Assembly: GCA_030248135.1 (NCBI GenBank)
Contig: JASANC010002628.1
Coordinates: 62,001-126,000 of the forward strand
Direction of reading: 5' to 3'
DNA from: Theristus sp. LFF4_11
Taxonomy: Eukaryota > Nematoda > Chromadorea > Monhysterida > Xyalidae
DNA length: 64,000 nt
The position numbers and the translations under genes are program-made. The notes under the pieces are model-generated. The model made no database searches and was not told the origin of the DNA. It saw nothing but the letters and a program-made list of their open reading frames with translations. Of the stretch, positions 21,130 to 28,832 are shown one piece after another (position 1 is the stretch's first letter; each line of letters begins with the position of its first letter).

Positions 21130-22567
21130 TTTGATCGATTGATTGATTGATTAATGGATTGATTGATTGATTGATCAATTGGTCGATTTAACAAGTCGCT
21201 GATTTCTGCGCTGTTTTCTTCACGCAGTATCGCTGGTTCGCACTCGTTTACATCGCCACAATCTTCTTCATTCTGCCCATCGTCGTGTTCGCTCTATCGC
21301 TAGTGAGTCCTTGGCTGTTGGCCGCCGTGGGTGGTCCGCTGTTGATCACGTTCATTGCAGTGGCCGTCGTCAATGTCGCACAGGTTTTGTCGTTGATGCT
21401 GGATGCTTTTGCACTTCAATGTCCTGCTTTTTCGTCGTATTCGCTAAAACTGGGCCTTTGATGAGTAAAGTTTTTTTTATAAAAGACACTACGAGGGGGG
21501 GGGGGCGGGGGCCTCGCCCGGAAAGGGGGGGAAAAAGGGGGGGGGGGCCCAAAACCCGCCGCCCGCGGGGGGTCCGGCGGGGAAATATTTCTGTCCCGCC
21601 CCCGCCCGGCGGGGAAAAAAAAGTCAACACGGTCGACGAAAAAACGGTACACTATTATCGTTTCAGAAAGTTTGTAGGTACAAAAGTTTCAATGCTCTGC
21701 TAAAGCTAAAAATCATTCGAATCTTCAATGCCACTCGGCGGCGCAAATTTGAATTGCCGCGCAATTTATGAAACGTTCCCCTGTCTGGAGCAGCAAAACG
21801 CATGGTTGAAACCACAATGAAGAGATAACTTTCCAATTTTCCAGTCGAAATGCCCGAGCATCCTGCCAGTGCAGTTGCGCAGCTGGGAATTGCTGCCGAC
21901 GCCGCTGCACTCGCTGGCACCGTACGACCGTGTGATGAGCAGATTCATGAACGCGTGTCCGTTCGTCCGCGTGAATGCTACTGCTGCACCGGCAACGTCC
22001 ACACTCGACGCGCAGTCGCCCGACTTCGAGTGCTTCGACGGGCCGTATCGATTTGGTAGACTGCACCGCCATTTGGGCTCCTCGCTCGCTAGTAGCAGAG
22101 GTGCTGCTTGGTTGTTGTCTGTTTTTTTTCGTAGTTGGTTTTGATTTTGTAAAGGCCAATTCATGAACACAAAGTTCATCCGCCACGTCACGTCACGTCT
22201 CTCATTCATGGAGCAAAAGACCAGCAATCCAGCACGTCACATTATCATTAGAACACGTGCTCGTTCATACAAGCATTCATACATGACGTGCCGTCAAAGC
22301 GTCGTCAAAGCGCTTTTTTTCTCGCCCGTTTTATTGAACGTTACCACTTCTTCTTCTTGCTTGCTTGCTTTTTCAGCAGTAGAATTTTCCGGTTGTTTCA
22401 ATTCCATTCGTTCTAATTTCTTAGGCCGCTTACTACGCACCGGCACGAACACACCGTGGGCGAGCAATTTCACGGTCGACAAACCGACGGTCGCCGGATT
22501 CCACGGTCCGACAGGCGGTCACAACGAGAAGCTGCTGGTGGAGTGCCACTTTGATGCGAATGCTTGA
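7056..22567 (+). CDS. SLC34-type sodium-dependent phosphate cotransporter, 16 exons
   Basis: Moves inorganic phosphate with sodium across the plasma membrane (NaPi-II family). Exons: 7123-7221, 15252-15449, 15814-16195, 16537-16677, 16916-17047, 17426-17515, 17849-17950, 18392-18507, 18671-18926, 19239-19367, 19760-19869, 20266-20420, 20771-20897, 21228-21383, 21845-22055, 22425-22567. They total 2547 nt (848 residues) with all phases matching. Both inverted transport repeats are present: [11 protein letters not shown] (about residue 301) followed by [12 protein letters not shown], and [13 protein letters not shown] (about 587) followed by [38 protein letters not shown] and [15 protein letters not shown] also match the family. 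The N-terminus is about 200 residues longer than in vertebrate members and is Ser/Gln-rich. The ATG exon at 7123 (after the acceptor at 7056) is phase-compatible but rests on inference; exons from 16537 on are secure. Confidence 0.9.
7437..7532 (-). repeat. MITE family 2, partial copy
   Basis: Contains the complement of the family's terminal ATCTTTTATTTTGG, GACTCAATGCGCGCAT and AATTCAAAATTGG blocks. It lies just past the 3' end of CTL-A. Confidence 0.7.
7769..11819 (-). CDS. CTL-A: type I membrane protein with C-type lectin-like and apple domains
   Basis: Probable cell-surface receptor. Exons from the start: 11819-11767, 11253-10989, 10300-10094, 9843-9754, 9291-9051, 8810-8605, 8262-8191, 8002-7769; 1368 nt, 455 residues, all phases consistent. 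Exon 1 is a signal peptide ([13 protein letters not shown]). Exon 2 is the N-terminal half of a C-type lectin-like domain ([29 protein letters not shown]). Exons 3-4 encode an apple/PAN-like domain ([37 protein letters not shown]). Exon 5 is the lectin C-terminal half, ending [14 protein letters not shown]. Exons 6-7 are a Thr-rich, probably O-glycosylated stalk. Exon 8 has one membrane segment ([15 protein letters not shown]) and a short acidic tail. Paralogue of CTL-B. The canonical WND and EPN/QPD calcium residues are not evident, so classical sugar binding is doubtful. Whether exons 3-4 are constitutive is unknown. Confidence 0.75.
8028..8108. repeat. Foldback repeat (CATTCATGAAGCAG family)
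   Basis: A near-perfect palindrome: CATTCATGAAGCAGTATTTA on the left is mirrored by TAAATACTGCTTCATGAATG on the right, around a loop of about 25 bases holding GCATCCATGTTTAACAC. It sits in the last intron of CTL-A, 26 bases upstream of the exon 8 acceptor on the minus strand. Confidence 0.9.
8331..8505 (+). repeat. tRNA-derived SINE
   Basis: Starts with a tRNA-like head (GCCTGGTGGTAGCGCGTTAG as A-box region, GGGGATCGAACACC as B-box region), followed by the shared body with GACAGAGAAAACTCAACGAG and GCGCCCTACTCGACGGCG, ending AAAACATCGCCTAAA. CTL-A intron. Confidence 0.85.
9821..10036. repeat. MITE family 1 copy between the two apple exons of CTL-A
   Basis: Ends TACAGTCCATCTGCTAATAA and the complement of its counterpart TTAGCCAGCTGGACTGTA. 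It contains the family core GGCGGAGTTTG and paired GTGTGCAACCAACC motifs. The left end overlaps the predicted acceptor and first codons of apple exon 2, so part of this exon may be transposon-derived. Confidence 0.8.
10366..10662 (+). repeat. tRNA-derived SINE with a second repeat inside it
   Basis: The SINE runs from GTGGCCTGGTGGTAGCGCG to a CAACAACAACAAATG tail. It is split after CTACTCGACGGCGTT by about 105 bases (10493-10600) of another repeat and resumes at TGTACGCTTTGCTGGG. Confidence 0.85.
10493..10600 (+). repeat. GC-rich 'GCAAGCACTGTTTCTTGCGG' repeat nested in a SINE
   Basis: Shares GCAAGCACTGTTTCTTGCGG, GGGCCCCCAGGCTCGT and AGTACGACAA with copies at 17214-17310 (minus), 19084-19167 and, decayed, 45088-45158. 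No coding capacity. Confidence 0.8.
10767..11012 (-). repeat. Tandem 123-bp duplication at the CTL-A exon 2 donor
   Basis: ACCGAAACACACG starts a unit at 10767 and again at 10890, followed in both by AAATTTATTCA-A-rich sequence, AACTTGATAAAAAA and a GCCGCAACCAACCAG-like block. In the second unit that last block is the genuine 3' end of exon 2 with its donor; the first is a decoy copy. Confidence 0.65.
11273..11484. repeat. MITE family 2, complete copy
   Basis: Begins ATCTTTTATTTTGGTCCCG and ends with the inverted match CGGAACTAAAATAAAAGAT. Paired CAATGCGCGCAT and CGCATTGAGTCTC blocks lie inside. This copy shows that the family has terminal inverted repeats. CTL-A intron 1. Confidence 0.85.
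11574..11744. repeat. MITE family 1 copy in CTL-A intron 1
   Basis: CCAATCAGCTGATTGGTTGG on the left, core CAAACTCCGCCTCCACAGCA, and right end GAGTTGGACTGTAGA. Confidence 0.8.
12117..12206. repeat. Foldback repeat
   Basis: Near-perfect palindrome with CATTCATGAAGCATCAGTATT mirrored by ACTAAATACTGCTTCATGAA; loop contains GCTATGTTTTAAAAACACAG. Lies between the 3' end of CTL-B and the 5' end of CTL-A. Confidence 0.9.
12309..14837 (-). CDS. CTL-B: type I membrane protein with C-type lectin-like domain and long Thr stalk
   Basis: Probable surface receptor, paralogue of CTL-A in the same orientation. Exons: 14837-14800, 14473-14236, 13367-13109, 12997-12705, 12626-12309; 1146 nt, 381 residues, phases consistent. 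Signal peptide [12 protein letters not shown]; lectin N-half with [16 protein letters not shown] and [12 protein letters not shown]; lectin C-half with [16 protein letters not shown] and [15 protein letters not shown]; then a stalk of almost pure Thr (about 90 residues, from AC-codon repeats at 12740-12960), a second Ser/Thr stalk exon, one membrane segment ([17 protein letters not shown]) and a tail ending EYEMDD. Introns fall at the same points as in CTL-A. The exon 2 donor (GTTTCT) is weak but matches the CTL-A site. It lacks apple exons. Confidence 0.82.
12740..12975 (-). repeat. Thr-codon microsatellite encoding the CTL-B stalk
   Basis: An interrupted run of AC-codons (ACA/ACG/ACC) in frame with CTL-B, giving an almost uninterrupted poly-Thr stalk broken by occasional Met, Ser, Val, Ala and Pro. 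Expected to vary in length between alleles. On the plus strand it reads as poly-Val, which is a shadow. Confidence 0.85.
13488..13956 (+). mobile_element. 470-bp element with G-run terminal inverted repeats
   Basis: Ends TACCGTATTACCCCCAATAA and the complement TTTAATGGGGGTAATACGGTA. Inside each end are several runs of 7-12 G, including CCCCCATGGGGG palindromes. The middle 200 bp (from CATTGCATGGCAGGCAAG to TGTGTTTCAAACAGG) is unique-looking and is shared, in inverse orientation, with the copy at 39.6 kb. No ORF. It sits in CTL-B intron 2. Confidence 0.85.
14495..14726. repeat. MITE family 1, long variant in CTL-B intron 1
   Basis: Contains the core CCAAACTCCGCCTCTACAGC, an internal duplication of GCACAGATTGCA and a doubled right end (two CAATCAGCTAGTTG / CAGTTAGCTAGTTGG blocks each followed by a GACTGT terminus), as if two copies had partly merged. 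Confidence 0.65.
16360..16512. repeat. MITE family 1 copy in SLC34 intron 3
   Basis: Core GACAGACTCCGCCTCCACAG flanked by TGATTCGTTGGTGGTCACG and ATGATCACCAACCAATCAAC; right end CCTATAATTTCGAGTTCGAC followed by TGTA. Confidence 0.8.
17214..17310 (-). repeat. GC-rich 'GCAAGCACTG' repeat, minus orientation
   Basis: Complement of the 10.5-kb copy, including GCGAAACCGCAAGAAACAGT and CCGGGCATTGTCGTACTGAC. In SLC34 intron 5. Confidence 0.8.
17608..17835 (+). repeat. MITE family 2 copy in SLC34 intron 6
   Basis: Starts ATCTTTTATTTTGGTCCTGA, contains GCATGACGCGGCAATTCAAA, ATTTTGAGTTGCGAC and GAACGCATTCAGTCGCAAAA. Ends 13 bases before the exon 7 acceptor. Confidence 0.8.
17963..18290 (+). repeat. 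93-bp tandem duplication followed by a tRNA-derived SINE
   Basis: GTTAGTGGAGAGGG...GTAGACCACCGAGGAGTC occurs at about 17963 and again at about 18056. The second copy runs into a SINE at 18099 (GTGGCCTGGTGGTAGTGC to the AACAACAACAACAATG tail at about 18288). SLC34 intron 7. Confidence 0.75.
19084..19167 (+). repeat. GC-rich 'GCAAGCACTG' repeat, short form
   Basis: Same as the 10.5-kb copy but lacking the internal CTGGTAAGCGTATACCGC segment. It lies just upstream of SLC34 exon 10. Confidence 0.8.
19577..19729. repeat. MITE family 1 copy in SLC34 intron 10
   Basis: CCAACTAGCTGATTGGTTGA, core GTGGAGGCGGAGTTTGGTTT, CCACCAACCAATCAGCTGG and right end CATACAGTTCGACTGTAG. Ends about 30 bases before exon 11. 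Confidence 0.85.
20115..20240 (-). repeat. tRNA-derived SINE, truncated
   Basis: Complement of the SINE head and body: GAGTAGGGCGCCCATCGAGT, GGCGGGGCTCGATCCCCC and CGCGCTACCACCAGACCACG. Lacks the CAA tail. SLC34 intron 11, ending 25 bases before exon 12. Confidence 0.85.
20439..20604. repeat. MITE family 1 copy in SLC34 intron 12
   Basis: Starts ACAGTCGAGTTCGTAAATTA, ends TATAATTTAGAGTTTGGCTG. The left end lies only 18 bases after the exon 12 donor. Contains paired CAGCTGATTGG motifs. Confidence 0.85.
20938..21190 (+). repeat. (GATT)n microsatellite
   Basis: Imperfect GATT/TGAT tetranucleotide repeats, purest at 21100-21175. Fills most of SLC34 intron 13. Confidence 0.9.
21488..21622. repeat. 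G/C homopolymer-rich block in SLC34 intron 14
   Basis: Runs of up to 12 G interleaved with GGCCTCGCCCGG-, AAAAA- and CCCGCCCCCGCCCGGCGGG-type sequence, quite unlike the flanking AT-rich intron. Possibly partly a consensus artefact. Confidence 0.7.
21715..21815. repeat. MITE family 2, decayed fragment
   Basis: Shares AATTTGAATTGCCGCGCAAT and the following TGAAACGTTCCCCTGTC block with the fragment at 24755-24865, and more weakly with the family centre. Ends just before SLC34 exon 15. Confidence 0.45.
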
Positions 22568-22804
22568 ATGTTTGTGTTTCTTTGTTTTTTGTTTCATGTG
22601 GTTCGCTTTGAAATTTTGATTGTTTTCTGTTTTGTATGGTTCGCTTTGAAATTATGTATTTCCGCCTCGCTTCAAAATCATTCACTGGTTATTGTGTGCG
22701 ACATGGAAAATCACTCCTGCCTGACATATTTTTTGGGTTGAAATTGTCGCGTTTTGAAAATACGGTTATACGGTTATTGTTGTTTTGTTGTTGACCGACC
22801 GGTG

Positions 22805-22810
22805 AATAAA
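22805..22810 (+). terminator. SLC34 polyadenylation signal
   Basis: AATAAA 238 bases after the SLC34 stop, with GT-rich sequence following. The neighbouring minus-strand gene has its own signal 95-105 bases away. Confidence 0.55.
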
Positions 22811-22904
22811 AATCGCGGAGAAAGTTTGCGTAACAAGTGCGTTTGGACGACCCTGTACTCCGTGCATCTCATTTGAATAGAAAAAAAATGATTTTCAGAA
22901 CCTT

Positions 22905-22910
22905 TTTATT
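22905..22910 (-). terminator. Polyadenylation signal of the TMEM272-like gene
   Basis: AATAAA on the minus strand, a little beyond the last minus-strand open frames, converging on the SLC34 signal. Confidence 0.5.
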
Positions 22911-25900
22911 ATTTTGAAGATTTGAGCATATTTCAAACAAGTCATTTGACGGCAAAATAATATGGTACAAATATGAAAGAGCAGTTTCTACATTGGTCCG
23001 CTCGGCTCAATTATGTTGAAACATAACGGTAGCATTTCGGCGCTGTACAGAAGCAGACCACACGAAATTTTCTGATTGCAACGGCAATATGTGGAAAAAC
23101 GAAAAAGTAGACAATAACAAAAAATAACAGCTTGGGAAAAATCATCAATCCAACCAACAACTGAAAAGTCGTAACGAGCATCCATCATGTTTCTTCGACG
23201 GCTCCTTGACAAAACTTCAAATTCGACTCTGCGAAGAAAAGCCGCAGCAGTGGACATTTTGAAATCATATTTCAATTGAACTTTCAAATTCAACTTTCAA
23301 GTTCAATGCCAATTCAGCTTACCAAGAATGGCAAGAATCAGCCAGAAGACCACCGTGACAATCATGAATGCTGGGCCGATCATGGTTTTCATGCTCTGCA
23401 AGTTTTTATAAAAATAAAACCGTCAAAAAGGTGGAAAATGGATTGGGTATATACATTGTATTGTAGAAGTGTATGATGAGAGTGGGGAGGGGTTGGGAGG
23501 TGTGGTGATAGGGGTTGTTTTTTTTTTTTTAATTTTGTGTGGTGGGGGATCTTTTATTTTGGTCCCGCAACTCAATGCGCGCATAGATAGGTGAACAGTT
23601 TTATGGATGATGCGGGAATTCAAAATTGGTAAAGTGATCCGAGTCGCCGAGAATAGGGCTGAGTCATTTAGGCGACTTTGAATTGCCACAGAACGATTGA
23701 AACTAGTTTTCTTTCCACACGTCTGCACATACGTATTCAGTCACAGGACTTGAAAAAAATTGATATTACGTGACAAGTGAGACGAAGTGTTCTGGTTTTC
23801 TTTCGCCATATCTCTCTTGAATGTCAGTGAACAAAACAGTCGCAGGACTGGAAAAAAAATTTGATGTCACCTCCAAGCGACCGCGTCGGAACACGACGAA
23901 CAGCAGCAGGCCGATCTCAAGGACGAGCCAGACGCCGCCGCCGAGAATCATCGCCGCGGGCAGGTTCGGCTCGTGCGGGCACGCACCGCGGTGCGTCAGC
24001 CCGCGCACGGCCATGTAGACGGGCGCACCGAGCACGCCCGCGAACACCAGGAACAGTAGGGGCACGAAGAAGATGGCTGTGTGGCGGATTGTACAGTCGT
24101 GTGTGTATCGAAGGAAGCGGTTGAAAAGAGTGCTATGACTTATTTTTCTAAACGTGTCCCACTGAAATGACGTCATGTGCCGCCAAACATGCGCTTTCCG
24201 TTCACTGCAAACCAGGCGTTCCGTTTAGCCGATGTCTTCCCGTAAACAAATGGTGAATGTCGAATCCAGTCACACCAAACTGACATTTTAGTGCCTGTAC
24301 TTTGACAGGCGTGCGTTTTTAAAGCAAATGACGTCATTTTAGTCCGGACACGTTTGCATAAATCCACAATAGGGTAACGGCTTTGTGTAAAAGTACATCT
24401 ATGTAGGAAAAAGATAAGGTCCCCGCCTTTTGCAACGGTTGACAAGGAGTCTTCAAAGAACCGTAAAAAACTGCCAATTTGAGCTTTTTTCTCAAACAAC
24501 AACTTACATGCGATCAAGAGTACGAAAACTTCGAACAGTGATGTTTTCGGCCTGCGGTACGAAACTGAAACGGGAAGAAGAAAGATAGCAAACAAAGCAA
24601 GACTTGGCATGGCAATTTTTCGATCCTTACCGCGGATACCGTCGAGAGAAGAAACGCTTCTCACCACGAAAACAACTGTTATCGGTTCCGCGATAGTTTC
24701 TAAAGCGGGAAAGGTTCACGCTCTGGGAAAAGTCGCACAACTAAAGCACGGAAATCCGATTCCTCAACACGGACGACGCTTTGAATTTGAATTACCGCGC
24801 AATTGCTGAAACGGTTTCCCTATCCCTGCGCGCACGCGCATTGAGTATCGAATCAAACCAGAAGACACCGAACAATACAAGTTCTACGCAAATCTTGTTC
24901 AGTAAGTATTTCATGAAACCAAGAAGGCTTAAAAAAAGTTCAACAAATTGAAAAAAATCGAGCCAATAATGAAAAAACCGAAATCAATCAACCGAAGCCA
25001 CGGACCGCTCGGACTGATTGCTTTTGCAGCGGCCGGAGTTACGCTGTTCGCATGATTGAGACCGGGCGCCGTGTTGAAATCGGTCGACAGCATTGTGCTG
25101 CTGTTGTTCATGTTGTTGGCGCCTTGGAAGCCGTGCTTTGCGCGTCTGTGTATCGCCCATTCGCGCCAGGACCTGGTGGTGATTTTCAAAAAGTTTAGAA
25201 AATACGTTAATTTAGAAGTTGAGAGAATAAACGTTTAGAAAAACATCCATACATCCATTTTACTGAGCAAAAAGCAGGAAACTCCGTTAAAACTGTATGA
25301 ACAGCATGTAGCACAGAGACCCAAAGATTGAATTACAGATTGATAATAATTGATATGATCTTTTATTTAGGGTCCCGGAGACTGAATGCACGCATAAATA
25401 GGTAACCAGTTGCATGCATGACGCGGCAATTCAAAATGGGCAAAATGATCCGAATCCCCTAAGTAGAGGGCGGGTCACTTGGGCTATTTTTAATTGCCAC
25501 ATAAAGATTGAAACTAGTCTCCGTTCTACGTCTGCACACAACCATTGCGTCGCAGAATCTAAACAAAATTGATGAAACCGGAAAAGAAAAAAGACACCGA
25601 CCTTGACACGAACTTGCACCGAGCACACTGAATCACCCGTATCCGTCTGACGCTCATCGGCTTCGACCCGTCGACGCGGCTGCCGCGGCCGCCGCGAACG
25701 GCGCTCTGAAAAACGGTTTTTTTTCAGAAATTTCAAATTTAATGAAAAACAGCAAAGGTTCACTGGAGTTTCGCGCGTCGGCATTTCCACAACAACTTGT
25801 TGTCAATTTGATTGATTACTTTTTGTTTTACTTGTACTTTGCCAAAAATCTTCCGTTATCGAACTCATCAACGGAGCTACATATAGAGAGCAATTCAGTT

Positions 25901-26415
25901 CTCGGGTTCGTTGTCACCGCCCGTGGCCTGCTGGTCAGCGCGTTCGACTTTTTTGTCTGTGCGCTCGGGGGATCGAGCCCCGCCCGAGGAGTCACACTAT
26001 ACAGACACTTAAGGACATAGAAAACTCGATGGGCGCCCTACTTACTCTACACGGCGTTCTGTGCAGTTACAATCTGGTTTTAACCCTGGCTGAAAACATC
26101 GCCTGAAATCCCCAACAACAAACAACAACAACAATTCGGTTTGCAAAAAATTGTGTGTGACAAAAAAAAACAACACCAAAACAACAACACCAAAACAACA
26201 ACACCAAAACAACAAACACCAACAGTCACCTGCGCCCGCTGATCCGCCCACAACTTATCGTGTGACGCCTTCCATTTGTGTTTGAACAACTGTTGCACCG
26301 ACTCAAACTGCAGTCCGCACGAACGACATCTGTAGTCTGAGTGTTTGCGGATTGTTTTATAGTGCTGCGTGCTGATCACCGTGTGTCGGCGACGTTCGCG
26401 CGAGCGGGGCGGCAT
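22911..26415 (-). CDS. TMEM272-like four-pass membrane protein, possibly with an N-terminal C2H2 finger
   Basis: Exons supported: 26415-26230, 25705-25602, 25172-24979, 24564-24508, 24076-23871, 23395-23323, plus a last exon within 23293-22988 that I could not fix. All joins are phase-consistent. Exon 1 encodes a single C2H2 finger (CRSCGLQF, then HKWKASH; C-X2-C-X12-H-X5-H) after a basic start (MPPRSRERRR). Exon 2 contains CARCKF. Exons 4-6 give membrane segments EVFVLLIASIFFVPLLFLVF, MILGGGVWLVLEIGLLLFVV and FMIVTVVFWLILAIL, with GACPHEPNLPAAM in the loop before the second; this Cys-Pro/Glu-Pro/Pro loop is the TMEM272-like signature as I remember it. Function unknown. For the last exon one frame is hydrophobic (LLVGLMIFPKLLFFVIVYFF) but out of phase with exon 6. 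The finger exon could belong to a separate upstream gene. Confidence 0.6.
23549..23765 (+). repeat. MITE family 2 copy
   Basis: ATCTTTTATTTTGGTCCCGC, CAATGCGCGCATAGATAGGT, CCACAGAACGATTGAAACTA and CACAGGACTTGAAAAAAATT. In the intron between exons 5 and 6 of the TMEM272-like gene. Confidence 0.85.
24150..24355. repeat. MITE family 3 (CRE ends), copy 1
   Basis: About 205 bp with inverted ends: AAACGTGTCCCACTGAAATG then ACGTCAT on the left, and ATGACGTCATTTTAGTCCGG then ACACGTTT on the right. Each end holds the palindrome TGACGTCA. No ORF of note. Confidence 0.9.
24755..24865. repeat. MITE family 2, decayed fragment
   Basis: GAATTTGAATTACCGCGCAA, TGAAACGGTTTCCCTATCCC and GCGCATTGAGTATCGAATCA. 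Related to the 21.7-kb fragment. Confidence 0.5.
25360..25570 (+). repeat. MITE family 2 copy
   Basis: ATCTTTTATTTAGGGTCCCG, CATGACGCGGCAATTCAAAA, GCCACATAAAGATTGAAACT and TTGCGTCGCAGAATCTAAAC. Intron of the TMEM272-like gene. Confidence 0.85.
25919..26130 (+). repeat. tRNA-derived SINE
   Basis: GTGGCCTGCTGGTCAGCGCG head, GGGGGATCGAGCCCCGCC B-box region, AAACTCGATGGGCGCCCTAC body, ending in (CAA)n. Between the C2H2 exon and the next exon of the TMEM272-like gene. Confidence 0.9.
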
Positions 26416-28832
26416 TTTTTTCGATGGTGGCGAGTTTAGTTGAACTTCTGGTTTTTATCCCGTTTTTCATGTGCGGACTGGAAGCGAAATACACTGTACT
26501 TTGTCGAACTTATCGGAATAAGGAAAACGTGTAACTCTGGTGTTCGTATGAATCAAAGAAGGCCCTTTTCTTTGCGCAAATGTTTTGCCCGGCGTCAATT
26601 CCGGATTATTGCAGCATCATGAGGCTCACTCAATCATGGTTTTAAGTGAGCCCCGCGCCACACCAGTAAAGGGTCATTCATGAAGCAGTGTTTAGTGACC
26701 GCGTAGCTCATGTTTACAGCTATGCGACACTGAATACTGCTTTCATGAATGCCGCTTAATGTTGCTCAGCGTGCTTCAAGATGAATAAAAGCCTTTAAAA
26801 CTTTTTGACGTCTGCTTTTTTTGTTGGCACTGGCAGTGTAGCCAACCAGTCGTTCGCTTCGCAGTGGGTTCGGGTGACAAACAACATCACATAATGGCTT
26901 TGAAATGTGTCACAAAATGGACAAATAGCTTTTGACATTGTTACGGATGCCCAAATATGGCAAAATTTTAATTAGGCTCACGGTTGTACGAATGGATCAA
27001 TAATTGTTTAATAGTTTCAAATTTTCACGTCGAAACCATAAATTATTGAACTTTGTTGCACAAAATGAAAATAACGACGCGCGCTGTTTTCGCAACAAAA
27101 TTTCTTTTTTTTTCAAAAGCTGTACTGGTAGGCAACCAATCACAGAACTTGTGGTTTTCTACATTTGTTATGCTTGAAAACGGTGACAAAAGTTCCCAAT
27201 TCCTCGACCGCTGAAATGCTGCTAGCGCTGAGAAGACTAAGTTATTAAAAAATCGTTGAAAAACAAATTAGCGATACTTAACGAACTGGCCAACTGATGC
27301 AAACCACAAATGGCTCTCCGTTCGGTAACGAAACAAAAAACAAAACACAACCGGACCACAACAGAATCCAAAAATAAAAATTACGGCAACAAACAGAGCA
27401 AAAAAACCTGATTGGACAGTCGCTGGATCGCAAGAAGATGAGGGCACCAGTTTGTGCAGGTAGCCCGGCAACGCTGGCCCGTGGTGCTGTGTCATTTAAA
27501 CGAAGTGCCGTATAAAGCATAAACGCTCGTTTTATATGCACAAACATATAATGTCCCGATTATTGTTAGGTTGGTGCGACTGGCATTAAATGTGCAACCA
27601 AACCCGACTCATCCATTTTTAGGCATTTTGGGACACATATGAGCGGCTGTCCACACTGCACTCCTGTGGCCTGTGGTTACGGTTCGGTCACAGTGTGTTA
27701 TTTGTTTTAATTATAATAGTCAGCGGCGGTGGTGGTATTAAACAGGATAACAAAACGTTTTGCATAGATATCTCGGGGTTGCGGTTTCTCTTGCTTGTCT
27801 TTTATATGGTGTGCCCGCTCCCCTGGCGCCCACCACCACCACCAACAAAAAAAAGTGGGGGGGGGGGGGGGGGTGTTTAATAATATTATGATGTGCTCTA
27901 TTTTAGTTTTTGTTGTGGCGGGCGGTGATATGTGGTGTAGTATTGGGGTATATACTATCGAGTAGTAACTACTATTGTGCTAGTAACAACTAGTAACAAC
28001 TGGTGGTAATTGTTGTTTTATGTTATTATTGGATGGGAGGATTCGATGACTGGCCGCCGACAGCCGACGCGGTGGGCACATTATATTATTACTACACCAA
28101 TTCCGATTGCTAGCTACACCCCCGCATGACTGCGCGCAGCCCCCCCTCTCTGCTATTCTACGACTACTCCTCACATACCAAGCAAAAAACAAAATACTTA
28201 CAAAAATTTATCTCACATTTCCCATAATATATAGGCGACAATGGTAAGAAAAAAAAATCAAATAACGAGATGGAATTACCGTAATTTGTTATAAATTTTT
28301 TACAGTGACAGAGAGGCACCACAGAGAGGACTACACTCTGAACACAATGTGAAAACGCGGAAAACCCCCAAAACACAAACCAGAGCCGACAACAGACAAC
28401 AGAATCGTGCGAATATGACTGCAGACCGGGAGCGTTCCGGGATAAGGGCGGATAGACGTGCGTATGGGTGTGCGTGTGTGTGTGTGTGTGTATGGATAGT
28501 CACAAATAATGTGTTGTATATTTTTACACACATTTGCTCGTACATTATCACCACCATTATTTTTTCCTTATTTCACACCACCACCCCACACCCCCCGCGC
28601 GCGCCGCCCTTCACAACACTAATCTGCATCCTTTAATGTGGTATTGCTTTTGATGCTTTTTGAAATAGGTCGCTGACCTCAAACCTCGCGGGGAAGTTTT
28701 TTGTCTCGATTTTCATCTCAAAAAGTTAGTTTTTTGTGTTGAAGTTCGAGTTTGTTCAGTCAGTCAACAAAAAATGTGAAGATTTGATGTGAGTCTTTTT
28801 ACAATTCAGAGTGTCACAGCACGAAAAAAAGC
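26416..28832. other. Intergenic region with repeats
   Basis: Holds a foldback repeat at 26668-26757 (CATTCATGAAGCAGTGTTTA mirrored by TTCATGAATG), a run of about 20 G at 27857-27875 and a GT microsatellite at 28464-28492. The minus-strand flank immediately above 26415 should hold the promoter of the TMEM272-like gene. No gene recognised. Confidence 0.5.
26668..26757. repeat. Foldback repeat
   Basis: Palindrome with AGCAGTGTTTAGTGACCGCG and, inverted, GCGACACTGAATACTGCTTT; flanked by AAAGGGT and CCGCTTAAT like the other copies. Confidence 0.85.
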
